A DNA stretch of 64,000 nucleotides from Homarus americanus (GCF_018991925.1 NW_024729417.1:2501-66500), one strand, 5' to 3'; numbered from the stretch's first letter, positions 36,502-47,807 are shown. Program-made: numbers and translations. Notes: generated by a model from the sequence alone, not told the origin.

Positions 36502-36502
36502 C
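36311..36502. repeat. (GA)n and (CA)n microsatellites
   Basis: GA tract (36311-36388, lightly interrupted) and CA tract (36415-36501, interrupted by CAGA and CAACAGA). Confidence 0.95.
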
Positions 36503-36689
36503 ATCACGGCCTCAGAAACTATAGGTCCTGTGTTTGTGTTCTTTGTCTTCTGTTTGGGTCCACACGTGTATGTTGTATGTGTGCACTTCAGAAACCGCGT
36601 GTGTGTATGTTGGTGGTGAGACTTGACTCTCTCTCTCTCTCTCTCCACCTATCAGATTCCTTTCATCCTGATTGAAAAAGTCCGGTTCA

Positions 36690-37314
36690 GTAGGAGCAGG
36701 ACCGGTACCTGAGGGACTGAACCAACCTGAGGGACTGAACCAATACCTGAGGACTGAACCAGAACCTGAGGGCTGGACCAGTACCTGAGGGACTGAACCA
36801 ATACCTGAGGACTGAACCAATACCTGAGGGGCTGGACCAATACCTGAGGACTGAACCAGAACCTGAGGGGCTGACCAGTACCTGAGGGACTGAACCAATA
36901 CCTGAGGGACTGGAACCAATACCTGAGGGCTGGACCAATACCTGAGGGACTGAACCAGAACCTGAGGGGCTGGACCAGTACCTGAGGGACTGAACCAATA
37001 CCTGAGGACTGAACCAATACCTGAGGACTGAACCAATACCTGAGGGACTGAACCAATACCTGAGGACTGAACCAATACCTGAGGACTGAACCAATACCTG
37101 AGGGACTGAACCAATACCTGAGGGACCGAACCAATACCTGAGGGACTGAACCAATACCTGAGGGACTGAACCAATACCTGAGGGACTGAACCAATACCTG
37201 AGGATTGAACCAATACCTGAGGGACTGAACCAATACCTGAGGGACTGAACCAATACCTGAGGGACTGAACCAATACCTGAGGGACTGAACCAATACCTGA
37301 GGGACTGAACCACC
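36690..37314. repeat. 20-bp minisatellite (GAACCAATACCTGAGGGACT)
   Basis: About 31 copies of the 20-bp unit. The right half is nearly perfect; the left half carries 1-bp deletions and C-to-G changes. Antisense frames of 211-271 codons translate the unit (Val-Gln-Ser-Leu-Arg-Tyr-Trp-Phe) and are not genes. The interval 37315-37500 contains a short non-repetitive sequence without a recognised function. Confidence 0.95.
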
Positions 37315-37519
37315 ACTAACATAGTTCACCTGATGATTAGACACCCTTACGCTACCGGGGGATAAGGTTTGTTGATCTTTTAAATAATAATGATTTACCT
37401 GTTTCGTAGCTTCAAGTATATGATTAAAAGTGATCGAAAAGTCCCCAGCAACTGTTTGACCTTCCACCTATAACAATACAGGTATAATAAGGGACATCTG
37501 TATCGTTAATCATTACTAC

Positions 37520-37797
37520 ACTGAATTATTGACCCTGGAACACTGAATTATTGACCCCAGAACACTGAATTATTGACCCCAGAACACTGAATTATTGACC
37601 CTGGAACACTGAATTATTGACCCTGAACACTGAACTATTGACCCTGGAACACTGAATTATTGACCCTGAACACTGAATTATTGACCCTAGAACACTGAAT
37701 TATTGACCCTGGAACACTGAATTATTGACCCCGGAACACTGAATTATTGACCCTGGAACACTGAACTATTGACCCCTGAACACTGAATTATTGACTA
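37520..37797. repeat. 22-bp minisatellite (GAATTATTGACCCTGGAACA)
   Basis: About 13 copies of a 22-bp unit, with variants CCCCAG, CCTAG and CCCTGAA. Confidence 0.93.
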
Positions 37798-37914
37798 CAC
37801 TTATGCAACAAAACACATGTGTAAATAAACCCACACATATGCAACAAAAACACATATGGATATCGGCTATTGAGGTGGGGCGTGAGGAGCACTTGTTGGG
37901 GTCCTTCGAAGACA

Positions 37915-38048
37915 GGACAGAGGGAGGGGAGGAGGAGTAGGAGGGGAGGTGGAGGGGAGGTGGGGAGGAGGGGGAGGTGGTGGTGGTGGTGGTGGTGATA
38001 TGGGTTTAGGCAGAGAGAGAGAGAGAGAGAGGGGGGGGAGAGAGAGAT
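37915..38048. repeat. GGAGG/GGTGG tract with (GA)n
   Basis: G-rich tract followed by GGT repeats (37978-38000) and a GA tract (38011-38048). Confidence 0.85.
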
Positions 38049-38049
38049 T

Positions 38050-39050
38050 ATTTTTTTTACATGGTGATAAACTTTTCTCTCTTGTTTGTAAATAAAGTTC
38101 CAGCTCAGGAACTTAGTAGTCTGGCGGAGTGTTGTACAGTTTCTTGTGTTGGTAGGATTTTGTCTCGCAGGATTGATCAGTTCAGAATCAACTGTTCACG
38201 GTCCAGCTGATCAAGTCCTCCCCACCGACAATAAGGAAGTAAATAGTGTCCCTCGTTCATTACCCAGAAGTTTGAACCAATCAGCGCTCGGGGAAAATTC
38301 AATGTCTTATTGATTTTCTTGTTAATATTAGAACCTCTCTCTCTCATTATCATCACTGACCGAATAAAAAATATCCTTTAGGCTCGTGTGACAGTACAAC
38401 ATATCAGAACGAACCTAAAAAAAGTCTTTCACTACTCGACGAAAAGTAAAGAAAAAAATGCACTAAAACTCAAGACAAATAATACCAATTTGGTTTTAAA
38501 TTCCTTAATAAAAAAAAAAAATAATTTATAACTGGGCTGCAGAGATCCACCTTAGGCTCGTAGGAACGTAAAAAAAGGCCACCAAACACATCAACACTTA
38601 TTTTCAAAACACAACCATATTACCATAAATAGGCATTAAAAATACTACTCTAACTATACCAACATATACAACACACTTTCACAACAACCACAAAATAGAT
38701 GGCACTGTAAAATCCACATCTACCAAGGAAATAATTTAGGCTCGTAGTGGTGTAAACAAAAGCCACCAGTTCCCAAAACTCTCAAAACTCAACGATTATA
38801 ACAAAACTCCATTCAGAACAGCATCTAAAAATAGCACCCCAACTCGTCTGCAAATCCTTTACAAAACGAAATTGACACCTGGGTTGCTCAGATCCATCCC
38901 AGAAGTAATAATAAGTGTCCTGAGGTGGAAATAGCTTTAGGCAGGTAGGAAGGAGTGGAGGGAGAGCGGCCAGGTTTGTCCCGAGCGTCGTCAACCAGAA
39001 AATTGGACGAGGGATAGTGATCCTTACACCTGACCTGACTGAGGAATTCT
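38050..39050. other. Non-repetitive island with diverged duplication
   Basis: It contains AACCAATCAGCG (CCAAT box, 38276-38287). The motif TTAGGCTCGT recurs at about 38381, 38552 and 38738. A segment ending GGGCTGCAGAGATCCACC (about 38534-38551) resembles GGGTTGCTCAGATCCATCC (38881-38899). These suggest old tandem duplication of a 170-360 bp unit. No coding sequence was recognised; the 70-codon antisense frame 38782-38994 lacks a known domain. Confidence 0.45.
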
Positions 39051-39055
39051 ATTAC

Positions 39056-39428
39056 TGCTGTTGATGATGATGATGGTGATTGTGGTGGTGGTGATAATGA
39101 TGATGATGATGGTGATAGTGGTGGTGATAATGATGATGATGATGGTGATAATGATGAAGATGATGATGATGATGATGATGATGATGGTGATAGTGGTGGT
39201 GATGATGATGATGGCGATAATGATGATGATGGTGATAATGATGATGATGATGATGATGATGATGATGGTGATAATGATAATAATGACGATGATGATAATA
39301 GTGATGATGACAGTGGTGGTGGTGGTGGTGGTGGATGATGATGACAGTGGTGGGGTGGTGGTGGTGATGATGATGACAGTGGTGGTGGTGGTGGTGGTGG
39401 TGGTAGTGATGATGATGATGATGGTGAT
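39056..39428. repeat. (GAT)n/(GGT)n array
   Basis: GAT, GGT and AAT trinucleotides. Poly-Met and poly-His frames are repeat translation. Confidence 0.95.
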
Positions 39429-39429
39429 A

Positions 39430-40197
39430 TTCCTCCCTTCTCACTCTCCCTCTCTCCATACTCTCTCACACCCTCCCTCCCCTCTCCTCTCACACCCTCC
39501 CTCCCTCTCTCCCACACCCTCCCTCCCTCCCCCTCCCTCTCACACCCCTCCCTCCTCTCTCACACCCTCCTCCCTCTCCCCCTCCCTCCCACCCTCTCTC
39601 CCTCACCTCACACCCTCCTCCTCCCTCTCCCTCTCCTCCTCACCCTCCCTCCTCTCCTCCCTCCCTCCTCACCCTCCTCTCCTCACTCTCCCTCCTCACT
39701 CCCTCCTCACCTCTCACACCCTCCCTCCTCCTCTCCTCCTCTCTCTCCCTCTCACCTCCTCTCCCTCACCTCCTCCTGTCCTCACCCACCCTCCTCCCTC
39801 TCCCTCACCTCCCTCCCTCTCCCCACTCTCACACCTCCCTCCCCTCCCTCACCTCACACCTCCTTCCCTCCTCCCTCACCCTCCTCTCCTCCCTCTCCCC
39901 TCACCCTCCTCCTCCTCAACCTCCTCCTCTCCTCACCCTCCTCCCTCCTCCCCCTCCCTCTCCCCACCTCACACCTCCCTCCCTCCTCCCTCTCCCTCAC
40001 TCTCTCACACCCTCCTTCCTCTCCCTCACCTCCTCCTCCCTCCACCTCACACCCCCTCCTCTCCCCCTCCCTCTCCCCACTCCTCACACCTCCTCCCTCC
40101 CTCACTCTCTCCCTCACCCTCCCTCACCTCTCTCACACCTCCTCCCTCCCTCTCCTCACCTCACACCCTCCTCCCTCCTCTCCCCACTCCCTCACTG
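39430..40197. repeat. CTCCCTCC-type pyrimidine array
   Basis: Almost pure C/T on the + strand with recurring CTCACACCCTCCCTCC. It follows the GAT array at once, so strand composition flips at about 39430. The 380-codon frame across both (39061-40203) is compositional. Confidence 0.93.
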
Positions 40198-40284
40198 AGC
40201 TGAACACCTCGTACAGCTTCAACCACCTTCATCAGCCTCAGGGTTGAAGAGAGAGAGTTAGTTAGCGCACTCTCTCATCCACCA

Positions 40285-40800
40285 GTGTTTTTCCTTTTTT
40301 GCTTCCCTCTCTCCATTTTAATTTCTTTTCCTTTCTCACTTCCTCCTTCCCCTCTTCCTTCCTTCTCGTTCATTCTTCTTTCCCTTCTCCTTCCCTTTGT
40401 TTTTGCCTCTTCTTTTCTTATCTTTTCTCTTTCCTTCCTCTTTTCTCTCTTTTCTTTCCTTTCTTCCATTTCTCTCTCCTCCTGGTTTTAATTTCCTCTT
40501 TATCCTTTCTCTCTCCTCTTCTCCCTCTCTTCTTCCTTCGTACCCTTTCTTTTTTTTTCAATCCTCCCCATTCTGTTTTCACCTCACTTTTCCTTTCACT
40601 CCACTCTCCCCTCACCTTTACCTCGTACCCTCACCCCTCCCATTTCCCTCTCCTGCCTCCTCACCCCTTCAATTTCCACTGTCCCCTCACTCCTCTGTTT
40701 CTCTTCCTCTCCCCTCACCCCTTCCAATTTCTTCTCCTTCACCCCTCCTCTCCCCTCACCCTTCTAGTCCCCCTCCTATTTCCCTCTCCCCTCACCCTCT
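40285..40800. repeat. Degenerate pyrimidine tract
   Basis: T- and C-rich sequence without a strict period in its left half, grading into CCCTCACCC-type units. Ser/Phe/Leu/Pro-rich frames in three phases are compositional. Confidence 0.8.
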
Positions 40801-40802
40801 AG

Positions 40803-41530
40803 ATAAAAGATGAATGGTAAATAGTTAATATTAAAATTTCTTAAAGAAAACGTTCGACATTTATACCCGGGTGGCTGATGACGTCACACGAGGGTAGAGA
40901 CATATTGTATTATTTTAAGCTTCCATTCATTAAAGATAATCATAATATTTACCTGAATGATTAAAAAAACAATAAAGGGCAGTAATATTTTTTTTTCTTC
41001 ATTTAAATTTAGCTTTAGTAAAATAGACCTCTAGCAACCCCCTCTTGAGCGTATGGTGGGAGGGAGGGCGACTGGCTGTGTGCCTCAGTTGACGTCCAGC
41101 TGTCATAGAGTGAGTATATAATAATGTTCATAACAAAAATATATTAGATTATGATTAAATTGTAATATAATGATAATTACCTGGGAAAGGGTTTATAAAC
41201 ATAAATTTCAGATTGGATGATAAAATTTATGAACATGTCATAATATTTAATGAATTAACTTAATAATCGTATATAAAGGTGTTGAAGTAAATCTTGACCA
41301 GTAATTAAGGTGAAGTAAATTACCTGTACCTCATTAAGGTCTTCTCCACCTGTTGCTATTGTACACACTGACCCAAATTGTGTGGGTTTTTTATAACTTT
41401 CACGTTAAAAGAAAGTTAAGAAAGGAAGTTGTTTCAGGTCTATGGTTGTTAGTGACCGACAGGACCATTAGCTGATGACGTGTCCGGAACTGACAATTAC
41501 GTTATGTTATTATGTTATTTTTTAGTTATA
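40803..41530. other. AT-rich non-repetitive interval
   Basis: AT-rich sequence with a perfect CRE octamer at 40879-40886. No gene, RNA or repeat array was recognised. Confidence 0.5.
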
Positions 41531-41537
41531 TTACGTT

Positions 41538-41728
41538 AATTTGGGTAACTTAACCTAACCTAATCTAACTTGATCAAGCCTAAACTAACCTAACTTGATC
41601 AAACCTAACTTAACCTCATCTAATCTACCCTAACATTACATAACCTAACTTAGCATAACTAAGCTAACTTAACCTAACCTAACCCTACTCTTCTTCTAAC
41701 CTAACCTAACCTAACCTACCTTAACCAT
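41538..41728. repeat. CCTAA-derived degenerate repeat
   Basis: Degenerate CCTAA/ACTTAA units (the complement is TTAGG) with TTGATCAA interruptions. It is probably a decayed telomere-type or simple repeat. Confidence 0.75.
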
Positions 41729-41751
41729 TACAGGACTTTCTCAGTTCTGAC

Positions 41752-41755
<4 letters not shown>

Positions 41756-41803
<48 letters not shown>

Positions 41804-42392
41804 CCCACTCCCATATATTTTCCCTCACTCTTTCACTATCCTCTCCCCTATCCCGCCCCCTCCTCTAAATCTTTCACCCCTCTTCATCTTCCCTCTCTTA
41901 CTCTCCCCTCCTCTCTCCTCTCCCTCTCTTACTTCTCCCTCCTCTCCCTCTCCCTCTCTCTTACTCTCCCTCCTCTCCCCCTCTCTCTCCTCTCCCCTCT
42001 CCCTCCTCCTCCTCCTCCCTCCCTCCCTCTCTCTCTCCCCTCACTCTCCCCCTCTCTCTCCCTCCTCTCCCTCCCCTCTCTCCCTCTCCTCCTCTCCTCC
42101 TCTACCTCCCTCTCTCCTCTCCCTCCTCTCCCTCCCTCCCCCCTCCTCTCCCTCTCCTCCTCCCTCTCCCTCCCTCTCTTACTCTCCTCCTCTCCCTCTC
42201 TCTCCCCCTCTCCCTCCTCTCTTATTCTCCCCCCTCTCCCCCTCTCTTACTCTCCCTCACTCCCCTCTCCCTCCTCTCCCTCTCCCTCCTCTCCTCTCTC
42301 CTCTCCTCCTCCCCCCTCTCTCCTCACTCTCCCCCCTCTCTCCTCTCTCCCTCACTCTCCTCCTCTCCCTCCTCTCTCCTCTCCAATCGCCC
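41756..42392. repeat. (CT)n and CTCCCTCT pyrimidine array
   Basis: Pure CT at 41756-41800, then about 600 bp of nearly uninterrupted pyrimidine on the + strand. Confidence 0.93.
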
Positions 42393-42450
42393 CTATAAAT
42401 TACGAGTTCGCCAACATAAACTCTCATTAAGAACATCTCGTTGACAATAG

Positions 42451-42528
42451 GAGGAGGAGGAGGAGGAGGAGGAGGAGGAGGACGAGGGAGAGGGAGGGAG
42501 GAGGAAGGAAGGAGGAGGAGGAGGAACT
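42451..42528. repeat. (GGA)n purine tract
   Basis: GGA trinucleotides in a purine block, sandwiched between two long pyrimidine arrays. Confidence 0.93.
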
Positions 42529-42539
42529 CAGGTAAAGTG

Positions 42540-43783
42540 CTCTCTCTCTCTTTCACCTCTCTCTTTCTCTCTCCTCCCCTCTCACTTCTCCTTCCCTCTC
42601 ACCTCTCCTTCTCCTTCCCTCTCACCCTCCCTCCCTCCCTCTCACCTCTCCCCTCCCTCTCACCTCTCCCCTCCCCTCCCCTCTCCCTCTCCCTCCCTCC
42701 CTCTCCTCCCTCCCCTCCTCCCTCTCTCTCCCTCCCCTCTCCCTCTCCCTCCCTCCTCCTCCTCTCCCTCCTCTCCACCTCTCCCTCCCTCTCCCCACCT
42801 CCTTACCTCTCCCTCTCACCTCCCCTTTCACCTCTCCTTCCTCTCCTTCCCCTCCCTCTCACCTCTCCACCTCTCCCTCCCTTCCACCTCTCCTCCTCTC
42901 CACCTCTCCTTACCTCTCCCCTCTCCTCCCCTCTCACCTCTCCCTACCTTTCCTCTCCTCACCTCTCCCCTCTCCCACCTCCTCCCTCCCCTCACCTCAC
43001 CTCTACATCCCTCTCCCACCCTATCCCTCCCCTCTCACCTCTCCTTCCCTCTCACCTCTACCTCAATCTCACCTCTCCTCCCTCTCCTCTCCCTTCCCCT
43101 CTCTCCATCCTCCCTACTCCTCCCTCCCTCTCTCACCTCTCCCTCTCACCTCTCCTTCCCTCTCACCTCTACCTCCTCCTACTCTCTCTCCCTCACCTCT
43201 CCCTCCTCTCCACCTCTCCCTCCCTCCTCTCCTCTCCCTCCTCTCACCTCTCCTCCCTCCCCTCTCACCTCTCCTTCCTCTCCCCTCCTCCCTCCCTCTC
43301 TCCCCACCTCTCTCCTCCTCCCTCTCCCCCTCTCCTTCCCCTCTCCCCTCTCCTCCCCTCCCTCTCACCTCTCTCCCTCCCCTCTCCCTCTCCTTCCTCT
43401 CACCTCTCCCCTCCCCTCACCTCCTCTCCCTCCCTCACCTCTCCTTCCCTCCCCTCTCACCTCTCCCCTCCCTCCCTCCACCTCTCCTCCCTCTCACCTC
43501 CCTCCCTCTCCTCTCCCTCTCTCACCTCCCCACCTCTCCCCCTCTCTCCCTCTCCCTCCCCTCTCCTCTCTCCCTCTCACCTCTCTCCTCCCTCTCAACT
43601 CACCTCTCCCTCCCTCCCCACCTCTCCCTCTCTCTCCCATCCTCCCCTATCCTCTCCCTCCCTCCCTCTCCCCCTCCCATCCTCCCTCTCCCACCTCTCC
43701 CTCCCTCTCACCTCTCATCCCCCCCCTCTCCACCTCTTCCTCCCTCCTCTCACCTCTCCCTTCCTCCCCTCTCACCAAAGCTG
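42540..43783. repeat. 1.24-kb CTCACCTCTCCCTCC pyrimidine array
   Basis: Units around CCCTCTCACCTCTCCTTCC. A and G are rare on the + strand. The 460-codon Ser/Pro/Leu frame (42441-43823) is compositional and shows no signal peptide or domain. Confidence 0.95.
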
Positions 43784-43854
43784 TCATCTTGATTGTCTTG
43801 GGCCGAGGGTGATGGTCTTCTGAAAGGCGTGAGACGCTCTCCTCCCTCCTGATT

Positions 43855-44345
43855 AATGGGAGAGTGAGGTGTTGGAGAAGTGAGGAGAGTGTTGGAGAGT
43901 GAGGAGTGTTGAAGGAAATGTGAGGTGAGTGTTGGAGTGTTGGAGAGTGAGGGAAATGGTGTTGGAGAGTGAGGTGTGAAGTGAGGTGGAAGTGAGTGAA
44001 GAGTGGAGAGTGTTGATGTTGGAGAGTGAGGAGAGATGATGGGTGTTGGAGAGTGAGGAAGTGAGGTGTTGGAAGTGATGGAGAGTGTTGGAAGAGTGAG
44101 GAGAGTGTTGGGTGGAGTGTTGGAAGTGAGGGGGAGAGTGTGGAGTGAGGGAGGTGGAGTGAGGAGAGTGATGAGTGAGGTGTTGGAGTGTTGGAGTGAG
44201 GTGGGAGAATGAGGAGAGTGTTGGGTGTTGGAGGTGGAGGTGGAGACTAAGGAGACTGGAGGCTACTGGTGAGGTGAGGAGGTGGAGAGGGGAAGATTGT
44301 TGCAGGTGAGGTGTGAGGTGAGTGAGATTAGAGGTGGAGAATGGA
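43855..44345. repeat. GTTGGAGAGTGAGGAGAGT array
   Basis: Purine-plus-T units around GAGTGTTGGAGAGTGAGGAG, with many small deletions. Polarity is opposite to the pyrimidine array to its left. Confidence 0.9.
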
Positions 44346-44800
44346 GAGGAAGAAGAGAAAAAACAGAATTCAAATTATTCATAAAGAGAAAGCAAAGTGA
44401 GAGTTAAATATAAAAGAATGAAGAAAGCAAAAGAAAGTCAACTATAAGAATTGAGAGAGAACAAAGGAAAGTAAAATTAAAATAAGAAAATAAAAGAGAA
44501 AGTAGAAAATAATCGTGACTGAAGAAAAAAGAAAGTTGCACTATTAAAAGTAGAAGAGAAAGGAGGAAAAGAGTAAGAAATAATGGCATCGGAAAAAGAT
44601 AGAAGGAAAAAGAAAATTATAAGAAAGGAGAAAAAGAAAAGTCAGAGAAAGTAAGACAAACAGTAACAAGGGCGACTCATCCATCGTTAATGTCACGCAA
44701 AGAACGAGAGATAGGGAGAAAGAGAATAAGAGAGAGAATGAGAGAGAGAGAGAGAGATAGACATATGTAGGTAGGTAGGTAGGGGGAGAAGTCGTCATGG
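44346..44800. repeat. A-rich purine tract (AAAGAAAGT type)
   Basis: A/G-rich low-complexity sequence with AAGAAAGT and GAGAAAG blocks, a GA tract (44738-44758) and a short GTAG repeat (44767-44781). A similar tract lies at 60000-60640. Confidence 0.75.
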
Positions 44801-44827
44801 TAATACAGGTGTGAGTGAGGAAAGGCG

Positions 44828-44831
<4 letters not shown>

Positions 44832-44881
<50 letters not shown>
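44832..44881. repeat. (TC)n microsatellite
   Basis: Pure TC tract at the 3' side of the SINE B copy. Confidence 0.95.
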
Positions 44882-44883
<2 letters not shown>

Positions 44884-44884
44884 C

Positions 44885-45018
44885 TACATAACTACAAGAG
44901 TGGATACAGCGCGGCCAACACTACACTTCCTCAATATGTAAAGTTACTGTAGGTGTCGAGGGAACGAACCAGTGAACTCTAGGACAGAAGGCGATCACTG
45001 TGTCCACTCGACCACAAC
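44885..45018 (-). mobile_element. tRNA-derived SINE, family B, copy 2
   Basis: On the minus strand: box A TGGTCGAGTGG (plus-strand 45004-45014), then ACACAGTGATCGCCTTCTG and box B GGTTCGTTCCC (plus-strand 44960-44970). The body CATATTGAGGAAGTGTAGTG and TTGGCCGCGC aligns with the copy at 10950-11126. Box A and box B resemble tRNA-Ser/Leu-type heads. The tail meets a TC microsatellite. Confidence 0.68.
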
Positions 45019-45420
45019 ACTACATAAAATAATAATTTCAAATATAATAATTAATTATTTAAATAATATCAAATCATATCAGAACAATTACAGTATATAT
45101 AAAAAATACAAGAATTAAATCAATAAAATAATAATAAAAAAATAAATAAAATATATGGAAATGTGTGAAGTAAAACTTTATAAAAATATATATATATACT
45201 GTAAATAAATTCCACCAAGTCTTCGATATATCGTTTTATATATTTCTCGATAAATGTTTTCGGTTTTTCTTCTTAATTTCGCTTTTGGGAAGTTGCCAAA
45301 ATAAGGGAGTTTTATAGATTCGTCTCTGGCAGCCGGCAAAAGTATCGCGTCCGGCTGAGATGTGATAAAAACCGTAGACGAGCCGGATGACGTACGATAT
45401 GACGCCGGCAAATCCACACC
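45019..45420. other. AT-rich interval, no gene recognised
   Basis: AT-rich to about 45260, then mixed sequence. The antisense 79-codon frame at 45178-45417 shows no known domain. Confidence 0.45.
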
Positions 45421-45424
45421 TTGA

Positions 45425-45565
45425 CGTCTTCCAGGGGTTGTGACGTCACGGTGGATCTCTAACGTCTTCAGGGTTGTGACGTCACGGTGGATCTCCTAAA
45501 CGTCTTCCAGGGGTTGTGACGTCACGGTGGATCTCCTAAACGTCTTCCAGGGGTTGTGACGTCAT
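45425..45565. promoter_or_regulatory. Tandem CRE array 1, 36-40 bp period
   Basis: Four units ending in GTCTTCCAGGGGTTGTGACG then TCACGGTGG. The perfect octamer TGACGTCA starts at 45441, 45477, 45517 and 45557 (spacings 36, 40, 40). The first and second units lack a few bases of the consensus. CREB/ATF binding to this octamer is well established. Activity here is unknown. Confidence 0.5.
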
Positions 45566-45589
45566 GTAGGTCACCTTGACATTTCCATC

Positions 45590-46022
45590 CGATTGGCTAG
45601 TAATCGGCGTATTACTTATGATTCCATCCCATTGGGTAGCAGTCGTGACGTAATACCGATGATTCCTTCCCTCTGGGCAACAATCGTGACGTAATACCGA
45701 TGATTCCTTCCCACTGGGCAACAATCGTGACGTAATACCGATGATTTCTTCCCACTGGGCATCAATCGTGACGTAATACCGATGATTCCTTCCCACTGGG
45801 CATCAATCGTGACGTAATACTGATGATTCCTTCCCACTGGGCAACAATCGTGACGTAATACCGATGATTCCTTCCCACTGGGCATCAATCGTGACGTAAT
45901 ACCGATGATTCCTTCCCACTGGGCATCAATCGTGACGTAATACCGATGATTCCTTCCCACTGGGCATCAATCGTGACGTAATACTGATGACACACTCTCA
46001 TTAGCCAGTAGAGGTGACGTCA
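45590..46022. promoter_or_regulatory. Phased CRE-like array 2, exact 41-bp period
   Basis: Nine copies of TGACGTAAT start at 45646, 45687, 45728, 45769, 45810, 45851, 45892, 45933 and 45974, every 41 bp without exception. A decayed copy (CGGCGTATT) at 45605 and a perfect TGACGTCA at 46015 keep the same phase. Units read GATGATTCCTTCCCACTGGG then CAACAATCG before the octamer. The leftmost units carry ATTGG where later ones have ACTGG. Antisense frames across it are repeat translation. Confidence 0.6.
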
Positions 46023-46194
46023 CTGGTAGCGGGTCCCTCGGCAGGACGCACCACTATCACCACCATCACGCGGGTCAGTGGTCTTAAGGACTTACTCGAG
46101 TGAGGAATTGCTAGATTTTTCCTCTTTCGCTTCTTGTTTTTTTAAGTGTTCATCATTGTGACAGGACAAAAGACGGGAGGAAGGTCGCGCTTTT

Positions 46195-46865
46195 GTTCCA
46201 TATTGGTGGTGATTGTTATGAGATGGTGTTGATGAGTGGTTCCATTGTTTTTGATTTGTTCTATGTTGTTGGACTTATGTGCTGTGGTTGCGTTTTTTGA
46301 TCTGCTGTTGTTTATTCTGGTGGTACATTGGACTGGTGTTTTGATTGAATTTTGATTCTGGTTGCATGTGAGTCTGCTGTTATATTGTTGTGGGTTGAGC
46401 TGGTGGATGGTTGAGTAAGATATATTGAGATGGTGGTGGTGTGAGCTCTGTGGCGGTGAGCTTGCTGTGAGCCTGTGTGAGTTCTGTTTGTGTGTGGTTA
46501 TATGCGGTTGTTCTGGTGTTGGTGTGAGTTTGTGTGGTTTATGAGCTTGTTGTAGTAGCGAGCTGGTTGTGGTTTATGAGCTATGGATATGATCTGTTGT
46601 GGTTTGAGAGTTTTGTGGGTATATGAGTCTGTATGTTGTTGAGTTCTGTGGTGTGGTGTGAGGAGGTTGTTGTATATGTGAGCCGCGTGGGATGTGAGCT
46701 GGTTTTGGCTGTGATCTAGGTTTTTGTGGTATATGACTTGTGTATGTGAGCGGTGGTTCTGTTTGTTCTGTGTTTGTGTGATATATGTTGTTGTGTCATG
46801 TTGAGCTCGGTTTTTGTGGTGATTTCTGCAGTATGTTATATGAGTTTGTTGTTGTTTCATGACGG
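46195..46865. repeat. GT-rich degenerate repeat (GTGGTTTATGAGCTGGTTGT)
   Basis: About 670 bp of T/G-rich sequence in which TATGAGCTNGTTGTGGT and GTGTGAGTCTGTTGT recur at irregular spacing. The antisense His/Gln/Asn-rich 124-codon frame (46498-46872) is a by-product of the low C and A content. Confidence 0.7.
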
Positions 46866-47014
46866 GATTCACATAATAAGAGTGGACGTCTCAAAGGATT
46901 GGAAAACAAGAAAGAAAAAAGGAATAAATAAAAGATCAGACAGAGACTCAACAAAAGGCAGAAACAACAGCTGGTGCAAACTGCTCAGGTGAGGGGTCGA
47001 TCACCACACTACGG

Positions 47015-47502
47015 CTATTGTTGGAGGTCTATTGTTGGAGGTCTGTTGTTGGTCTATTGTTGGAGGTCTGTTGTTGGAGGTCTATTGTTGTTGGTCTGTT
47101 GTTGTTCTATTGTTGGAGGTCTGTTGTTGAGGTCTGTTGTTGTTCTATTGTTGGAGGTCTGTTATTGAGGTTTATTGTTGGAGGTCTGTTGTTGTCTATT
47201 GTTGGAGGTCTGTTGTTGGAGTGCTGTTGTTGGAGGTCTATTGTTGGAGGTCTATTGTTGGAGGTCTGTTGTTGGAGGTCTATGTGTTGGTCTATTGTTG
47301 TTCTATTGTTGGAGGTCTGTTGTTGGAGGTCTGTTGTTAGTCTATTGTTGAAGGTCTATTGTTATTCTATTGTTGACGGTCAATTGTTAGTCTATTGTTG
47401 AAGGTCTATTGTTATTCTATTGTTGAAGGTCTATTGTTAGTCTATTGTTGAGGTCTATTGTTATTCTATTGTTGAAGGTCTATTGTTAGTCAATTGTTCA
47501 CT
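47015..47502. repeat. 15-bp minisatellite (GTTGGAGGTCTATTG)
   Basis: About 30 copies of a 15-bp unit. The left part is mostly GTTGGAGGTCTGTTG, the right part GTTGAAGGTCTATTG alternating with TTATTCTATTG. The Leu/Glu/Val/Cys-Trp-Arg-Ser frames follow from the period of 15. Confidence 0.92.
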
Positions 47503-47521
47503 TGATTTAACGCTTGCAATC

Positions 47522-47800
47522 CTCTCTCTCTCTCTCTCTCTCCCACGTTACTCTTTATACTTTCCTCCCCAATCCTCCCCCTCGTGTTACTCTCTCCTTC
47601 ACCCACCTCCTCTTACTCCTCCTTCACCCCTCCTCTTACTCTCCTCCTTCACCCCCTCGTGTTACTCTCCTTCCTTCCACCCACCTCTTACTTCCCTCCT
47701 TCACCCCTCACTCTTACTCTCCCTCTCTTCACCCCCTCCTCTTACTCTCTTCCTGGTCTTCACCCCTCTTCCTCGTCACCTCCTTCGGTCCCTCCTGGTG
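47522..47800. repeat. Pyrimidine tract (CCTCTTACTCTCCTTCACC)
   Basis: C/T-rich with units CTCCTTCACCCCCTC and TTACTCT. Confidence 0.85.
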
Positions 47801-47807
47801 ACAGTAG

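Noticed and set aside
42441..43823. 460-codon Ser/Pro/Leu frame
   Set aside because: It is a pyrimidine-tract artefact: C/T-only DNA cannot form stop codons on this strand.
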